From Bradyrhizobium sp. CSA207 (GTDB taxonomy: Bacteria > Pseudomonadota > Alphaproteobacteria > Rhizobiales > Xanthobacteraceae): 64,000 nt of DNA. Location of the stretch: assembly GCF_029051685.1 (NCBI RefSeq), contig NZ_JAACFT010000006.1, positions 1 to 64,000 on the forward strand, in the 5' to 3' direction. The position numbers were made by a program, and so were the translations under genes. How positions within the stretch are numbered: the stretch's first letter is position 1; each line of letters opens with the position of its first letter. A model generated the notes under the pieces. The model had not been told where the DNA came from. It saw only the letters and a program-made list of their open reading frames with translations, and did no database searches. Shown in pieces: positions 53,258 to 62,674 of this stretch.

Positions 53258-53884
53258 ATGAGGGATGCGTCATCATTCTTGCGCCGCGCGGGCTCGCGTG
53301 GGCTGGCGGTCATGCTGCTGGCGGCGGCGACCGCGCTCGGCGGCTGCGCCGGCGGGGGCACTGCGACCAACTCCTATGCGATGGCGCCGAGCGCCGGCAG
53401 CGGGGCGACGGTTGCCTTCGAGTCGATCGACGGGCCGCCGCCGCAGGTATTCGACCGCATGGTCGGCGTGCTCGACAGCGAATCCAAGCTGCGCAGCCTG
53501 TCCGTCGTCTCCCGCGAAGGTGCGGCTGCCTACCGTGTGCGCAGCTACCTCTCCGCCCAAATCGTGCGCGGCAAGACCGTGATCGCCTGGGTCTGGGACG
53601 TCTACGACGCCAACCAGCAGCGGGCGCTGCGGCTCTCCGGCGAGGAACCGACCTCCGGCAAGGGCGGCCGCGACGCTGCTCGAGATCCTTGGTCGGCCGC
53701 CGACGATCTGGTGCTGCGGAAGATCGCCCAGGCCGGATTCAGCGGACTTTCCAACATGATCAATGGAGCGCCGGATGCGCCGGGCCCCGTTCCGGGCCTG
53801 CGGGGACCAGCGGTGGCGAGCGTGATGCCCTCGGCACCCGCACCGGACATGCCGGCCACGGCGCTCGGCTATGCCGAGCGATAA
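53258..53884 (+). CDS. Putative lipoprotein of unknown function
   Basis: A 208-residue protein with a lipoprotein signal: basic N-terminus, hydrophobic VMLLAAATALGG and a Cys at about residue 29 in LGGCAGGG. The body contains SIDGPPPQVFDRMVGVLDSE and the strand-rich RVRSYLSAQIVRGKTVIAWV. It resembles an uncharacterised Rhizobiales family. Being downstream of lgt in the genome neighbourhood is coincidental but consistent. No further domain recognised. Confidence 0.78.
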   Translation: MRDASSFLRRAGSRGLAVMLLAAATALGGCAGGGTATNSYAMAPSAGSGATVAFESIDGPPPQVFDRMVGVLDSESKLRSLSVVSREGAAAYRVRSYLSAQIVRGKTVIAWVWDVYDANQQRALRLSGEEPTSGKGGRDAARDPWSAADDLVLRKIAQAGFSGLSNMINGAPDAPGPVPGLRGPAVASVMPSAPAPDMPATALGYAER

Positions 53885-54088
53885 CCACCGCTAAACCACG
53901 GCCTCAGGTATTTTCAGGACTCCTGCCAAACCGTTGGTCAGACTCGGGATTTTCGCAGGGGAAACGTAGCATCCCGGGTTGCCAGCGCGGCCCTCGGCCT
54001 GATATTTGCTCGCCCGTCGTAACCGTGCTTCCAGTGGGTATCTGTGATGTTGAACGTCGTATCCAGCAAAGCGCGGGAGGAAGCGTCG

Positions 54089-55042
54089 ATGTCGGCCAAA
54101 AACGGCTCTATCAAGCTCGTCGCCGGCAACTCCAATCCGGCGCTCGCACAAGCCATCGCCCAGGGCCTGGACCTGCCGCTGACCAAAGCGGTGGTGCGGC
54201 GCTTCGCCGACATGGAGATCTTCGTCGAGATCCAGGAGAACGTCCGCGGCTCGGATGCCTTCGTCATCCAGTCGACCTCGTTCCCGGCCAACGACCATCT
54301 GATGGAATTGCTGATCATCACCGACGCGCTGCGCCGGTCGTCGGCGCGCCGCATCACCGCGGTGCTGCCTTATTTCGGCTATGCGCGGCAGGACCGCAAA
54401 TCGGGTTCGCGCACGCCGATCTCGGCCAAGCTGGTCGCCAATTTGATCACCCAGGCCGGCGTCGACCGCGTCATGACGCTCGACCTGCATGCCGGCCAGA
54501 TCCAGGGCTTCTTCGATATCCCGACCGACAATCTCTACGCAGCGCCGCTGATGGTGCGCGACATCAAGGATAAGTTCGACCTCTCCAAGGTGATGGTGAT
54601 CTCGCCCGACGTCGGCGGCGTGGCCCGCGCGCGCGGGCTCGCCAAGCGCATCAACACCCCGCTCGCGATCGTCGACAAGCGCCGTGAGCGGGCCGGCGAA
54701 TCCGAGGTCATGAATGTAATCGGCGACGTCTCCGGCTACACCTGCATCCTGGTCGACGATATCGTGGACTCAGGCGGCACGCTCGTGAATGCGGCCGATG
54801 CGCTGATCGCCAAGGGCGCCAAGGACGTCTACGCCTACATCACTCACGGCGTGCTCTCGGGCGGCGCGGCCGCCCGCATCACCAACTCCAAGCTGAAAGA
54901 GCTCGTGATCACCGACTCGATCCAGCCCACGGATGCTGTGAGCAAGGCACCGAACATTCGCACGCTGCCGATCGCCAGCCTGATCTCGGACGCGATCGCG
55001 CGCACCGCCGCGGAAGAGTCGGTGTCGAGCCTGTTCGACTGA
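54089..55042 (+). CDS. prs: Ribose-phosphate pyrophosphokinase
   Basis: A 317-residue enzyme making PRPP from ribose 5-phosphate and ATP. Motifs: [20 protein letters not shown], the flexible-loop region [20 protein letters not shown] and the PRPP-binding [20 protein letters not shown]. Length is normal. Start at ATG 54089, preceded by GGGAGGAAGC; ATGs at 54044 and 54047 would add 14 or 15 residues. A repeat follows, then convergent ribH. Confidence 0.96.
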   Translation: MSAKNGSIKLVAGNSNPALAQAIAQGLDLPLTKAVVRRFADMEIFVEIQENVRGSDAFVIQSTSFPANDHLMELLIITDALRRSSARRITAVLPYFGYARQDRKSGSRTPISAKLVANLITQAGVDRVMTLDLHAGQIQGFFDIPTDNLYAAPLMVRDIKDKFDLSKVMVISPDVGGVARARGLAKRINTPLAIVDKRRERAGESEVMNVIGDVSGYTCILVDDIVDSGGTLVNAADALIAKGAKDVYAYITHGVLSGGAAARITNSKLKELVITDSIQPTDAVSKAPNIRTLPIASLISDAIARTAAEESVSSLFD

Positions 55043-55054
55043 ACATTCGCTGTC

Positions 55055-55198
55055 GTCATTCCGGGGCGGCGCGTCAGTCAGCGCCGAACCCGGAATTCAT
55101 CTTGCAGCAGTTCACGTAGATAAATGGATTCCGGGCTCGCGCGGAGCCTGTCATCGGGCCGCGCTTTGCGCGGACCCGGTGACGCGCCCCGGAATGAC
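55055..55198. repeat. Intergenic palindromic repeat, 'gtcattccggggcg' family
   Basis: Ends GTCATTCCGGGGCGGCGCGT and GCGCCCCGGAATGAC. Between convergent prs and ribH, so it may act as a bidirectional terminator. Confidence 0.85.
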
Positions 55199-55206
55199 CA
55201 CTTGGC

Positions 55207-55782
55207 CTACCCCACGATCCCCGCGGCGACCTGGCCGCGCAGGCGCTCGAGCCCGAGCAGCGTGTTGGCGCAGGCTTCCGCGACCTCGACGCCCTTGATG
55301 GCGAAGTGGCGGCGGAAGAAGTCGTAGTGCACCTCGGTCTCGTGGAATTGCTGCGGCGTCAGCACCGCAGAGAACACCGGCACCTCGGTGCGCAGTTGCA
55401 CGTCCATCAGCGCCTTGATCACGGTGTCGGCGACGAACTCGTGGCGATAGATGCCGCCATCGACCACGAGGCCGGCCGCGACGATCGCGGTGTAGCGCCG
55501 GGTCTTGGCCAGGATCTGGGCGTGCAGCGGGATCTCGAACGAGCCCGGCACCTCGAACACGTCGACATGGGTGAGGTGGCGCGCTTCCGCCTCCTTGATG
55601 AAGGCGATGCGGGCCTCCTCGACCACGTCGCGGTGCCAGCAGGCCTGCACGAACGCCACCCGCTGCGGCTTGGCGAAGCGCGGGTGCCCGGTCGCCGGAT
55701 CCTGTGGAACCGGCGATGGGGCGACTTGGGAAGTTTCGACTTGGGCAGCTTCGGTTTGGGGATCTTGCAACATCTGATTCAT
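55207..55782 (-). CDS. ribH: 6,7-dimethyl-8-ribityllumazine synthase, type II (RibH2-like)
   Basis: A 191-residue enzyme joining the ribityl-pyrimidine and butanone phosphate in riboflavin synthesis. It has a Gln/Thr/Val/Pro-rich N-terminal extension of about 30 residues; the core has VAFVQACWHRDVVEEARIAF, DVFEVPGSFEIPLHAQILAK and FSAVLTPQQFHETEVHYDFF. This resembles the decameric RibH2 of Brucella and rhizobia rather than the icosahedral RibH1, judged from memory. ATG 55782 follows AAGAAGGAAAG. It stands apart from the main rib operon and is under an FMN riboswitch. Confidence 0.9.
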   Translation of the reverse strand: MNQMLQDPQTEAAQVETSQVAPSPVPQDPATGHPRFAKPQRVAFVQACWHRDVVEEARIAFIKEAEARHLTHVDVFEVPGSFEIPLHAQILAKTRRYTAIVAAGLVVDGGIYRHEFVADTVIKALMDVQLRTEVPVFSAVLTPQQFHETEVHYDFFRRHFAIKGVEVAEACANTLLGLERLRGQVAAGIVG

Positions 55783-55859
55783 GGCTTTCCTTCTTAAGGA
55801 CCAGAATCAGGGCACACGGAACGACAAACAGCCGCATCCTGCGATGCGTCCGCCACCGA

Positions 55860-56028
55860 CCGTTCTCTTTCATCCGGACTTTAACCGTCGGCTTCGGAGT
55901 TGCACCGAATCTGCTGACCCTTCCCTTCAGGAGAACCCTTTTCAGGAGAATCCTTGGGGAAGGCGCTCGCGGGCTTAGGCCTTTCGGCCCTTACCGCCGG
56001 TGGGGACTTTCACCCCGCCCTGAGAACA
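55860..56028 (-). promoter_or_regulatory. FMN riboswitch (RFN element)
   Basis: On the minus strand upstream of ribH. All the conserved parts can be seen: CAGGGCGGGGTGAAAGTCCC, then CCACCGGCGGTAAGGGCCGA and AGGCCTAAGCCCGCGAGCGC, a lengthened variable arm with repeats, TCAGCAGATTCGGTGCAACT, CCGAAGCCGACGGTTAAAGT and CCGGATGAAAGAGAACGG. FMN binding should lower ribH expression. Downstream lies a 6-bp hairpin CGCATC-GCAG-GATGCG before the ribosome binding site; I see no T-tract terminator, so control is probably on translation. Confidence 0.95.
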
Positions 56029-56439
56029 TCGGCCGCTCAGGATGAACGGCCTGAGGGGAAATATGACGCCGGCCGGCGGCCGCGGCAAGCGCGTTCCGCA
56101 TTGGAAAATCGCATGGTCCCATGCCGTCCCGGCGGGCTGGCCCTCGCGGGACGGAATTAACGATCGCCGGATCCGGCAAATCCGATTCCGATTTGTTCTG
56201 CTCGTTAATAATTGTGGCCGAGATGAGCTGTGGACGAACGAGTCCTGACTTGTGGACGGACTCCGGACCCGGTTGCGCAGATTCCGCAAATCACATCACT
56301 TGATCCGCGACAGGCCCGTGCCGATCCGAGGGATCGCAACAGCGACTCCGAGGGGACGCCGTAGCGACGTTGAGGGAGCGCGCGCCGGGCCAACCGCGTG
56401 CGTATCAAAGACAACAAAAAGGCAAGAGGTCGAGACGGC
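56029..56439. other. Intergenic region between riboswitch and the YbjN-like gene
   Basis: About 410 bases that must hold the ribH promoter (minus) and the YbjN-like gene promoter (plus). It includes two TTGTGGACG/CTGTGGACG-type repeats at 56229 and 56250. No gene is supported. Confidence 0.4.
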
Positions 56440-56940
56440 ATGTCCCTGCTCGAAAGCACAATCGATTCCCGAAACCATCCGCTCGCGGTGGTCGAGGATA
56501 TTGCCGCCAGCAACAACTGGCCGTTTGAACGCTCCGGCGAAGACGAACTTACGATTGTCTCCAAGGGACAATGGACCGACTATCAGCTCTCGTTCACCTG
56601 GATGGGCGAGATCGAGGCGCTGCATCTGGCCTGCGCATTCGACATGAAGATTCCCGTTGCGCGAAGGTCGGAGGTGCAGCGGCTGGTCGCGGCGATCAAC
56701 GAGCAATTGTGGGTCGGGCATTTCGATCTGTGGACCCACACCGGCATGATCATGCACCGCCAGGCCCTGGTTCTGCCGGGCGGCCTGACCGCGTCGACCG
56801 CGCAATGCGAAGCCATGCTCGCCGGCGCCATCCACGCCAGCGAACGCTATTTCCCGGCGTTCCAGTTCGTGGTGTGGGCGGGCAAGTCCACCACGGAAGC
56901 GATGGACGCCGCGATGTTCGATACGGCGGGCGAGGCGTAG
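56440..56940 (+). CDS. YbjN-domain protein
   Basis: A 166-residue protein of the YbjN family, recognised from NWPFERSGEDELTIVSKGQW, YQLSFTWMGEIEALHLACAF and EQLWVGHFDLWTHTGMIMHR. YbjN-type proteins bind protein partners (some resemble type III secretion chaperones) and affect motility and stress responses in enterobacteria. ATG 56440 chosen; an upstream ATG at 56398 would add 14 basic residues. It is followed by proC after a repeat, and these two are commonly adjacent in Bradyrhizobium (memory). Confidence 0.85.
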   Translation: MSLLESTIDSRNHPLAVVEDIAASNNWPFERSGEDELTIVSKGQWTDYQLSFTWMGEIEALHLACAFDMKIPVARRSEVQRLVAAINEQLWVGHFDLWTHTGMIMHRQALVLPGGLTASTAQCEAMLAGAIHASERYFPAFQFVVWAGKSTTEAMDAAMFDTAGEA

Positions 56941-56984
56941 GGCGCGTCTCCTCAAGATGTGAGTGAGCCGCACAGCTTTCAACG

Positions 56985-57146
56985 TCGTCCTGGACAAGCG
57001 AGCGGCGGCGCACAGCGCCGCCCCTGGCGAGCGCAGATCCAGGACCCATACCGCGAGGTCTCTCCGTACCGCGCGATGCTTGTTGCTCCGCCTTCCATCC
57101 ACTAGAAACATTCGGGGTAATGGGTCCTGGCTTTCGCCAGGACGAC
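56985..57146. repeat. Intergenic repeat, 'cgtcctggacaagcg' family, copy 1
   Basis: Starts CGTCCTGGACAAGCGAGC, contains GATCCAGGACCCATACC and ends GTAATGGGTCCTGGCTTTCG then CCAGGACGAC. Inverted ends fold. A second copy is at 58530. Confidence 0.85.
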
Positions 57147-57165
57147 ACCGAGTTTGGCAGCGGCT

Positions 57166-57993
57166 ATGACGAGCAACAACACCCTCCAAAATATCACCGG
57201 CACCATCCTGCTTGCCGGCGCCGGCAAGATGGGCGGCGCGATGCTGACCGGGTGGCTGGCGGGCGGGCTCGACCCGCGCCGCGTCGCGGTGATCGATCCC
57301 TATCTTTCGCCCGAGATCAGCGCGCTTGCCGCCAAGGGCGTTGCGCTCAACCCCGATGCAACGACCGCCGGCGCGGTCGAGACACTCGTCGTCGCGGTCA
57401 AGCCGCAATTGTTTCGCGAGGCGGGTGCCAAGCTGAAGCCGTTCGTCTCCGACAAGACCTCCGTGGTGTCGATCATGGCGGGAATCACGATCGCCTCGCT
57501 TACGGAGGTCTGCGGCCGCGCCGTGGTGCGGGCGATGCCGAACACGCCGGCCGCAATCGGCCGCGGCATTACCGTTGCCGTCGCCGCGACGAATGTCAGC
57601 GCGCAGCAACGTAGCGTGGCCGATGCCCTGCTGCGCACCACCGGCTCCGTCGAATGGGTCGAGGATGAAGGCCTGATGGATGCGGTGACCGCCGTCTCCG
57701 GCTCGGGCCCTGCCTATGTGTTCCTGCTCGCCGAAGAGCTCGCGCGCGCCGGCGTGGAGGCGGGATTGCCCGAGGCGTTGGCGACCAGGCTCGCCCGCGA
57801 AACCGTCGCCGGCTCCGGCGAGCTTCTCCATCAATCGGAGCTTGCCTCCGGCACACTGCGCCAGAACGTCACCTCGCCCGGCGGCACCACGGCCGCAGCA
57901 CTCGGCGTGCTGATGGGCGAGCCCGGCCTGCGCGACCTGATGATCCGTGCGATCGCGGCGGCCACGAAGCGTTCGAAGGAGCTGGCGAAGTAG
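57166..57993 (+). CDS. proC: Pyrroline-5-carboxylate reductase
   Basis: A 275-residue enzyme for the last step of proline synthesis. The NADPH-binding motif is TILLAGAGKMGGAMLTGWLA, the central motif VVRAMPNTPAAIGRGITVAV, and the signature VSGSGPAYVFLLAEELARAG then LRQNVTSPGGTTAAALGVLM. ATG 57166; a TTG at 57154 is less likely. Length is normal. Confidence 0.96.
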   Translation: MTSNNTLQNITGTILLAGAGKMGGAMLTGWLAGGLDPRRVAVIDPYLSPEISALAAKGVALNPDATTAGAVETLVVAVKPQLFREAGAKLKPFVSDKTSVVSIMAGITIASLTEVCGRAVVRAMPNTPAAIGRGITVAVAATNVSAQQRSVADALLRTTGSVEWVEDEGLMDAVTAVSGSGPAYVFLLAEELARAGVEAGLPEALATRLARETVAGSGELLHQSELASGTLRQNVTSPGGTTAAALGVLMGEPGLRDLMIRAIAAATKRSKELAK

Positions 57994-57999
57994 GTGGAT

Positions 58000-58108
58000 C
58001 CCCTCATGGTGAGGAGGCGCGAAGCGCCGTCTCGAACCATGAAGGCCCCTCATCTCGCTGCGGCGATCCTTCGAGACGCTTGCTCCGCAAGCTCCTCAGG
58101 ATGAGGTC
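58000..58108. repeat. Intergenic repeat, 'cctcatggtgaggag' family
   Basis: CCCCTCATGGTGAGGAGGCG and inverted TCCTCAGGATGAGG ends. Lies between convergent proC and the thioesterase gene. Confidence 0.8.
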
Positions 58109-58122
58109 TGAGCAGGTAGCGG

Positions 58123-58515
58123 CTACGCCCCTAACCGCTTGTTGAACATCTCGACATTGACGAGACCGCGGGCGTGGCGGCCTTCGCCGAGCTTGCGTGG
58201 GCCCTCGAACGCCTCGACCTCGAAGCGGATGACGCGGCGCTCGACCGCGACCACCTTCGCGGTGGTTCGCACTGTCGCGCCGACGCGGGCTGCCGCAAGA
58301 TGGCGGATGTCGACCTCGGTGCCGACCGTGACCCAGCCAGGCCTTAGCGCCGCGCGGATCGCATCGCCCGACGTCATCTCCATCTCCAAAATCATCATCG
58401 GCGTCGCATAGACAAAAGGCATGCCCGGCACGAAATGCCCGACCGTGCGCTCCACCGGCACCACCAGCGTGCGCTCGGCGCTCATGCCGATCGTGATGAA
58501 GTCGCGTGCGTCCAT
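58123..58515 (-). CDS. Thioesterase-family protein (FlK-like hot dog)
   Basis: A 130-residue hot-dog protein. Segments VVPVERTVGHFVPGMPFVYA and MMILEMEMTSGDAIRAALRP followed by GWVTVGTEVDIRHLAAARVG fit the thioesterase group related to fluoroacetyl-CoA thioesterase. Catalytic Thr/Glu/His candidates are in MEMTSGD and EVDIRHL. It probably hydrolyses a small acyl-CoA. Whether it is detoxifying is not known. Confidence 0.8.
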   Translation of the reverse strand: MDARDFITIGMSAERTLVVPVERTVGHFVPGMPFVYATPMMILEMEMTSGDAIRAALRPGWVTVGTEVDIRHLAAARVGATVRTTAKVVAVERRVIRFEVEAFEGPRKLGEGRHARGLVNVEMFNKRLGA

Positions 58516-58529
58516 GGTTCTCTACCTGG

Positions 58530-58659
58530 TCGTCCTGGACAAGCGAAGCGCCGATCCAGGACCCATTACCCCGACTGCGTATCGTCGGCGCGGTGTAAAC
58601 CACAACCTACCGCAACAACATAAAGCTGGGGTAATGGGTCCTGGCTTCGCCAGGACGAC
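58530..58659. repeat. Intergenic repeat, 'cgtcctggacaagcg' family, copy 2
   Basis: CGTCCTGGACAAGCGAAGCG, GATCCAGGACCCATTACC and GTAATGGGTCCTGGCTTCGC with CCAGGACGAC. Same layout as at 56985. Confidence 0.85.
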
Positions 58660-58685
58660 AAATGTGATTGCCGCGCGACCCGAAA

Positions 58686-58889
58686 CTACTTCTTCGCCGC
58701 CGCCGCACGTTCCACGAAGGTCTTGCCGCCCTTCATCTTGTGGGCGAGCGGGGCTTCGTTGATCTGGATGACGACGGCGTCGGCGTCGACGCCGAGATTC
58801 TTCACCAGTGCCTGGGTGATGTCGCGCATCATGCCGGCCTTCTGTTCGTCGGTGCGGCCCACGGCCATGCTGACGGTGATCTCAGGCAT
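58686..58889 (-). CDS. 4-oxalocrotonate tautomerase-family protein
   Basis: A 67-residue tautomerase. N-terminal Met is followed by the catalytic Pro (MPEITVSMAVGRTDEQKAGM), with the downstream beta strand VVIQINEAPLAHKMKGGKT. These hexameric enzymes isomerise unsaturated keto acids; the real substrate is unknown. The short length is normal. ATG 58889, on the minus strand, after a repeat. Confidence 0.87.
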   Translation of the reverse strand: MPEITVSMAVGRTDEQKAGMMRDITQALVKNLGVDADAVVIQINEAPLAHKMKGGKTFVERAAAAKK

Positions 58890-58908
58890 TTTGTTTGCTC
58901 CCTGCTTT

Positions 58909-58992
58909 CGTCATGGCCGGGCTTGTCCCCGCCATCCACGTTCTTTCCCATCAAACAAGACGTGGATGCCCGGGACAAGCCCGGGCACGACG
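58909..58992. repeat. Intergenic repeat, 'ccatccacgttctt' family, copy 2
   Basis: TCATGGCCGGGCTTGTCCCC, GCCATCCACGTTCTTTCCC and the inverted AAGACGTGGATGCCCGGGAC with CCGGGCACGAC. A hairpin of about 80 bases. Confidence 0.85.
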
Positions 58993-59006
58993 TCGCCTGC
59001 GAATGG

Positions 59007-60491
59007 CTATCCCCAGCTTACGTCATGGCGCGCCAACACCTCGCGCACTTTGGCGACGAGGTCGGCTTCGCTGCACGAGAATTGCGCCGGACGGCTCTCG
59101 CGCCATTCCTGGTTGGAGGCGATCGCGGCGGCCGCTTTCGCACCCTCGATCAGGTCCTTGATCTGCACCTCGCCGCGCGCCTTCTCGTCAGAACCCTGGA
59201 TGATGACGCAGGGCGCGTTGCGGCGGTCGGCATATTTGAGCTGGTTGCCCATGTTCTTCGGGTTGCCGAGATAGAGCTCGGCGCGGATGCCGGCGGTGCG
59301 CAGGCTTGCGACCATCTTCTGGTAGTCGGCAACGCGGTCGCGGTCGAACACGGTGACGACGACGGGGCCGAACTCGGGCCGCGTGTCGAGCTTGCCGAGC
59401 AGCGTCAGCGCGGCCTGCAGTCGCGAGACGCCGATCGAGAAACCGGTCGCCGGCACCGGCTCGCCGCGGAAGCGCGAGACGAGGCCGTCATAGCGGCCAC
59501 CACCGCCAACGGAGCCAAAGCGCACGGGACGGCCCTTCTCGTCCTTGGTGTCGAGCAGGAGTTCGACCTCGAAGACTGGACCGGTGTAGTATTCGAGGCC
59601 GCGGACGACGGAGGGGTCGATCTTGATGCGATCTTCGCCATAGCCGGCGGCAATCACGAGCATGCTGATCTGGTCGAGCTCATCGCGACCCTGCTGTCCA
59701 ACGACGCTCGCACTGAGGCGCGGATCAATCGGCGCGTCTTTATTGTGCTCGATAGCGGAGACGACCAGCGCAATGTCCTCGTCCTTCAGCCCTGCCCCCT
59801 TGGTGAAGTCGCCGGACTCATCTTTGCGACCAGGACCAAGCAATTGCCTGACTCCGTCCAGGCCGAGCCGATCGAGCTTGTCGATCGCGCGCATGACGGT
59901 GAGCCACTGGCCGTCATCGGCGATGCCGAGCGCATCGCGCACGCCGTCGAGCACCTTGCGGTTGTTCACCTTCACGACATACGAGCCGCGCGCGATGCCC
60001 AGCGCCTCCATCGTATCCGCCGCCATCATGCAGATCTCGGCGTCCGCCGCCGGCGTTGCCGAACCCACCGTGTCCGCGTCGAACTGCATGAACTGGCGGA
60101 AGCGGCCGGGGCCGGGCTTTTCGTTGCGGAAGACGTAGCCGACGCGGTAGCTGCGATAGGGCAACACCAGAGCGTCGGTCCCGTATCGCTCGCCGACGTA
60201 GCGCGCCAGCGGCGCGGTCAAATCGTAGCGCAGCGAAATCCACTGCTCGTCGTCGTCCTGGAACGAGAACACGCCCTCGTTCGGGCGGTCCTGATCGGGC
60301 AGGAATTTTCCGAGCGCGTCGGTGTATTCCATCGCCGGCGTCTCCACCGGCTCGAAGCCGTAGAGCTCGTACACGGCGCGGATCTTCTCGACCATCTCGC
60401 GCGTGGCCCGGATCGCGGCGGGATCGCGATCCTCCAGCCCGCGCGGCAGGCGCGCCTTCAGTTTCTGCGGTTTTTTGGGTTTCTCGGCCAT
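59007..60491 (-). CDS. hisS: Histidyl-tRNA synthetase
   Basis: A 494-residue class II synthetase. Motif 2 is [20 protein letters not shown]; the histidine-binding motif is [17 protein letters not shown] and the second His-specific motif [20 protein letters not shown] with motif 3 [13 protein letters not shown]. The C-terminal anticodon-binding domain follows ([20 protein letters not shown]). Length is slightly longer than E. coli HisRS and typical of alphaproteobacteria. Start ATG 60491. Confidence 0.96.
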   Translation of the reverse strand: MAEKPKKPQKLKARLPRGLEDRDPAAIRATREMVEKIRAVYELYGFEPVETPAMEYTDALGKFLPDQDRPNEGVFSFQDDDEQWISLRYDLTAPLARYVGERYGTDALVLPYRSYRVGYVFRNEKPGPGRFRQFMQFDADTVGSATPAADAEICMMAADTMEALGIARGSYVVKVNNRKVLDGVRDALGIADDGQWLTVMRAIDKLDRLGLDGVRQLLGPGRKDESGDFTKGAGLKDEDIALVVSAIEHNKDAPIDPRLSASVVGQQGRDELDQISMLVIAAGYGEDRIKIDPSVVRGLEYYTGPVFEVELLLDTKDEKGRPVRFGSVGGGGRYDGLVSRFRGEPVPATGFSIGVSRLQAALTLLGKLDTRPEFGPVVVTVFDRDRVADYQKMVASLRTAGIRAELYLGNPKNMGNQLKYADRRNAPCVIIQGSDEKARGEVQIKDLIEGAKAAAAIASNQEWRESRPAQFSCSEADLVAKVREVLARHDVSWG

Positions 60492-60545
60492 GCGCGGCGT
60501 TTACCAGCCGACGCGCGAAGCGGCAACTGCTGGCGTGAGCTTCTT

Positions 60546-60694
60546 CCCCTCTCCCCTTGTGGGAGAGGGTGGCTCGCCGCGTAGCGGCGAGACGGGTGAG
60601 GGGTCTCTGTCCGCGAGTGCAACTCGCATTTGAATACGAGGAAACAACCCCTCATCCGGCGCTTCGCGCCACCTTCTCCCACAGGGGGAGAAGG
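60546..60694. repeat. Intergenic palindromic repeat, 'cctctccccttgtggg' family
   Basis: CCCTCTCCCCTTGTGGGAGA, GAGACGGGTGAGGGGTCT and the inverted CCCCTCATCCGGCGCTTCGC with ACCTTCTCCCACAGGGGGAG. Same family as 5374, 8141 and 39492. Confidence 0.85.
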
Positions 60695-60713
60695 GAAGCA
60701 CCCGTTTCGCCAA

Positions 60714-61796
60714 TCAAATCACCTTTTTGATCCAGTTGTGCGGATCGTTGGTGCGGCCGTACTGGATATCGACGAGCTGCTTGCGCAGGCCCATGGCGAC
60801 GGGGCCGGCGGCGCCGCCACTGATGTCGAAGTCGCCGCCGACCGAGCGCACCTTGCCGATCGGCGAGATCACGGCGGCTGTGCCGCAGGCGAATGCTTCC
60901 TTCAGCTTGCCGGAAGCTGCATCCTTGCGCCACTGGTCCAGCGAATAGGGCTCCTCGCGCACCGTCTTGCCGGCATCCTTGGCGAGCGCGATGATGGAGT
61001 CGCGGGTGATGCCGGGCAGGATCGTGCCGAGCGGCGGCGTCGACAGCGAGCCGTCCTCGAACACGAAGAAGACGTTCATGCCGCCAAGCTCCTCGATGTA
61101 ACGGCGCTCGACCGCATCGAGGAAAACCACCTGATCGCAGCCGCGCTGGATGGCCTCGGCCTGCGCGCGCAAGCTCGCGGCGTAGTTGCCGCCGCATTTG
61201 ACGGCTCCGGTGCCGCCGACCGCGGCGCGCGTGTAGTTCTCCGACACCCAGATCGAGACCGGCGCGGGACCGCCCTTAAAATAGGAGCCGACCGGCGAGG
61301 CGATCACCGCGAAGATGTATTCGGACGACGGCTTGACGCCGAGGAATATCTCGCTCGCAATCATGAAGGGGCGCAGGTAAAGGCTGCCCTCGCCGCTCGG
61401 AATCCAAGCGCGGTCGATGCGCACGACCTGCTCGACCGCTTCGATGAAGACTTCCTCGGGCAGCTGCGCCATCGCCATGCGGTCGGCCGCGTCCCTGAAC
61501 CGCCGCGCGTTGGCGTCGGGGCGGAACAGGTTCACGCCGCCATCGTCGCGCTTGTAGGCCTTGAGGCCCTCGAAGATTTCCTGCGCGTAGTGCAGGACGG
61601 CGCCGGCCGGATCGAGCTGGAAGTTCGCGCGTGCCTCGATGCGCGCGTCGTACCAGCCGCCCTTGGCCTGGTTATAGCGGACGATGGCCATGTGATCGGT
61701 GAAGACCCGCCCGAAGCCCGGGTCCGCCAGCTTGGCGACACGATCCTTTTCGGGGGTCGGATTGGATGCGGGATGGATGTCGAATTTCATGCTCAT
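60714..61796 (-). CDS. ilvE: Branched-chain amino acid aminotransferase
   Basis: A 360-residue class IV PLP enzyme that transaminates valine, leucine and isoleucine keto acids. The catalytic Lys is in GGTGAVKCGGNYAASL, with HYAQEIFEGLKAYKRDDGGV and the C-terminal FACGTAAVISPIGKVRSVGG. It resembles the BCAT group with about 350 residues. Start ATG 61796 or 61790 (MKFDIHPAS). Divergent from the MarR gene. Confidence 0.95.
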   Translation of the reverse strand: MSMKFDIHPASNPTPEKDRVAKLADPGFGRVFTDHMAIVRYNQAKGGWYDARIEARANFQLDPAGAVLHYAQEIFEGLKAYKRDDGGVNLFRPDANARRFRDAADRMAMAQLPEEVFIEAVEQVVRIDRAWIPSGEGSLYLRPFMIASEIFLGVKPSSEYIFAVIASPVGSYFKGGPAPVSIWVSENYTRAAVGGTGAVKCGGNYAASLRAQAEAIQRGCDQVVFLDAVERRYIEELGGMNVFFVFEDGSLSTPPLGTILPGITRDSIIALAKDAGKTVREEPYSLDQWRKDAASGKLKEAFACGTAAVISPIGKVRSVGGDFDISGGAAGPVAMGLRKQLVDIQYGRTNDPHNWIKKVI

Positions 61797-62131
61797 GTCC
61801 TTGGCTCCCGCTGCCGGTGGCGACCTGTTCTGGCGCCCGCCTGCCCTGTTTGGGCCCGGCTGGCTTGATTAGGTTTGTGGCCGGACCACCGCCAGCCTTG
61901 TTACGGCCGGTTTCCGTGGCCAGCATGTCGCCGAGGACATGCTTTTGCGGAAGGCGGAAGTCCAGTATGTTTTGTCGACATGCCGCTCGACAATCGCACG
62001 GTAGATCTGATCCGGCCGTCGCCGCTGTCCGGCTCTCTCCGGCCGCTCTTGAAGATACCGCCCGACGCGGAACGATCTAAAATTTCGTACGGGCTGATCG
62101 TTTTGTAACATTGAACCCAAGATACGTCAAT
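61797..62131. promoter_or_regulatory. Divergent region between ilvE and MarR genes
   Basis: 335 bases without a gene. It contains an inverted repeat TGTCGA-N8-TCGACA at 61973-61992, a candidate operator for the adjacent MarR-type protein. No terminator or attenuator is seen for ilvE. Confidence 0.45.
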
Positions 62132-62674
62132 ATGCCTGACATAAATTTCGCAACTCCCCCTCATGACGCCGCCGAGCCGCGGCCGGCAGCAGGCGATGGA
62201 GCCAATTTGCGCTGGGATATCATCGAGCTGCTGTTCTTCGCCTATCGCGATTTCGTCGGCGACCCCGACCACGAGCTGGAGGCTTTCGGCTTCGGCCGGG
62301 CCCATCACCGGGTCATGCATTTCGTCTACCGCTATCCGGGGCTCAAGGTCGCCGATCTGCTCGACGTCTTGCGCATCACCAAGCAATCGCTCGGCCGAGT
62401 GCTCAAGCAGCTGCTGGACGAAGGCTACATCGTGCAGAAGACCGGCGACAACGACCGCCGCCAGCGCCTGCTCTATGCGACACCCAAGGGCGAGGCGCTG
62501 GTGCAGAAGCTGGCCGGCCTGCAGACCACGCGGATCACCAAGGCGCTCTCGGAAATGACGCCGCAGGATGCCGAGACCGTCAAGCGCTTCCTGCGCGCGA
62601 TGATCGACCGCGACGATCCGGACAAGGTGCTCGAGACGATCTTCGCCACAGTCAACCAAGACGCAAAGGAGTGA
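62132..62674 (+). CDS. MarR-family transcriptional regulator
   Basis: A 180-residue winged-helix regulator: FGFGRAHHRVMHFVYRYPGL, then VADLLDVLRITKQSLGRVLK as the recognition region and DNDRRQRLLYATPKGEALVQ as the wing. MarR proteins act as dimers and release DNA on binding small ligands. It starts an operon: its TGA overlaps the response-regulator GTG by 4 bases. Start ATG 62132; a TTG at 62111 is possible. Confidence 0.88.
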   Translation: MPDINFATPPHDAAEPRPAAGDGANLRWDIIELLFFAYRDFVGDPDHELEAFGFGRAHHRVMHFVYRYPGLKVADLLDVLRITKQSLGRVLKQLLDEGYIVQKTGDNDRRQRLLYATPKGEALVQKLAGLQTTRITKALSEMTPQDAETVKRFLRAMIDRDDPDKVLETIFATVNQDAKE

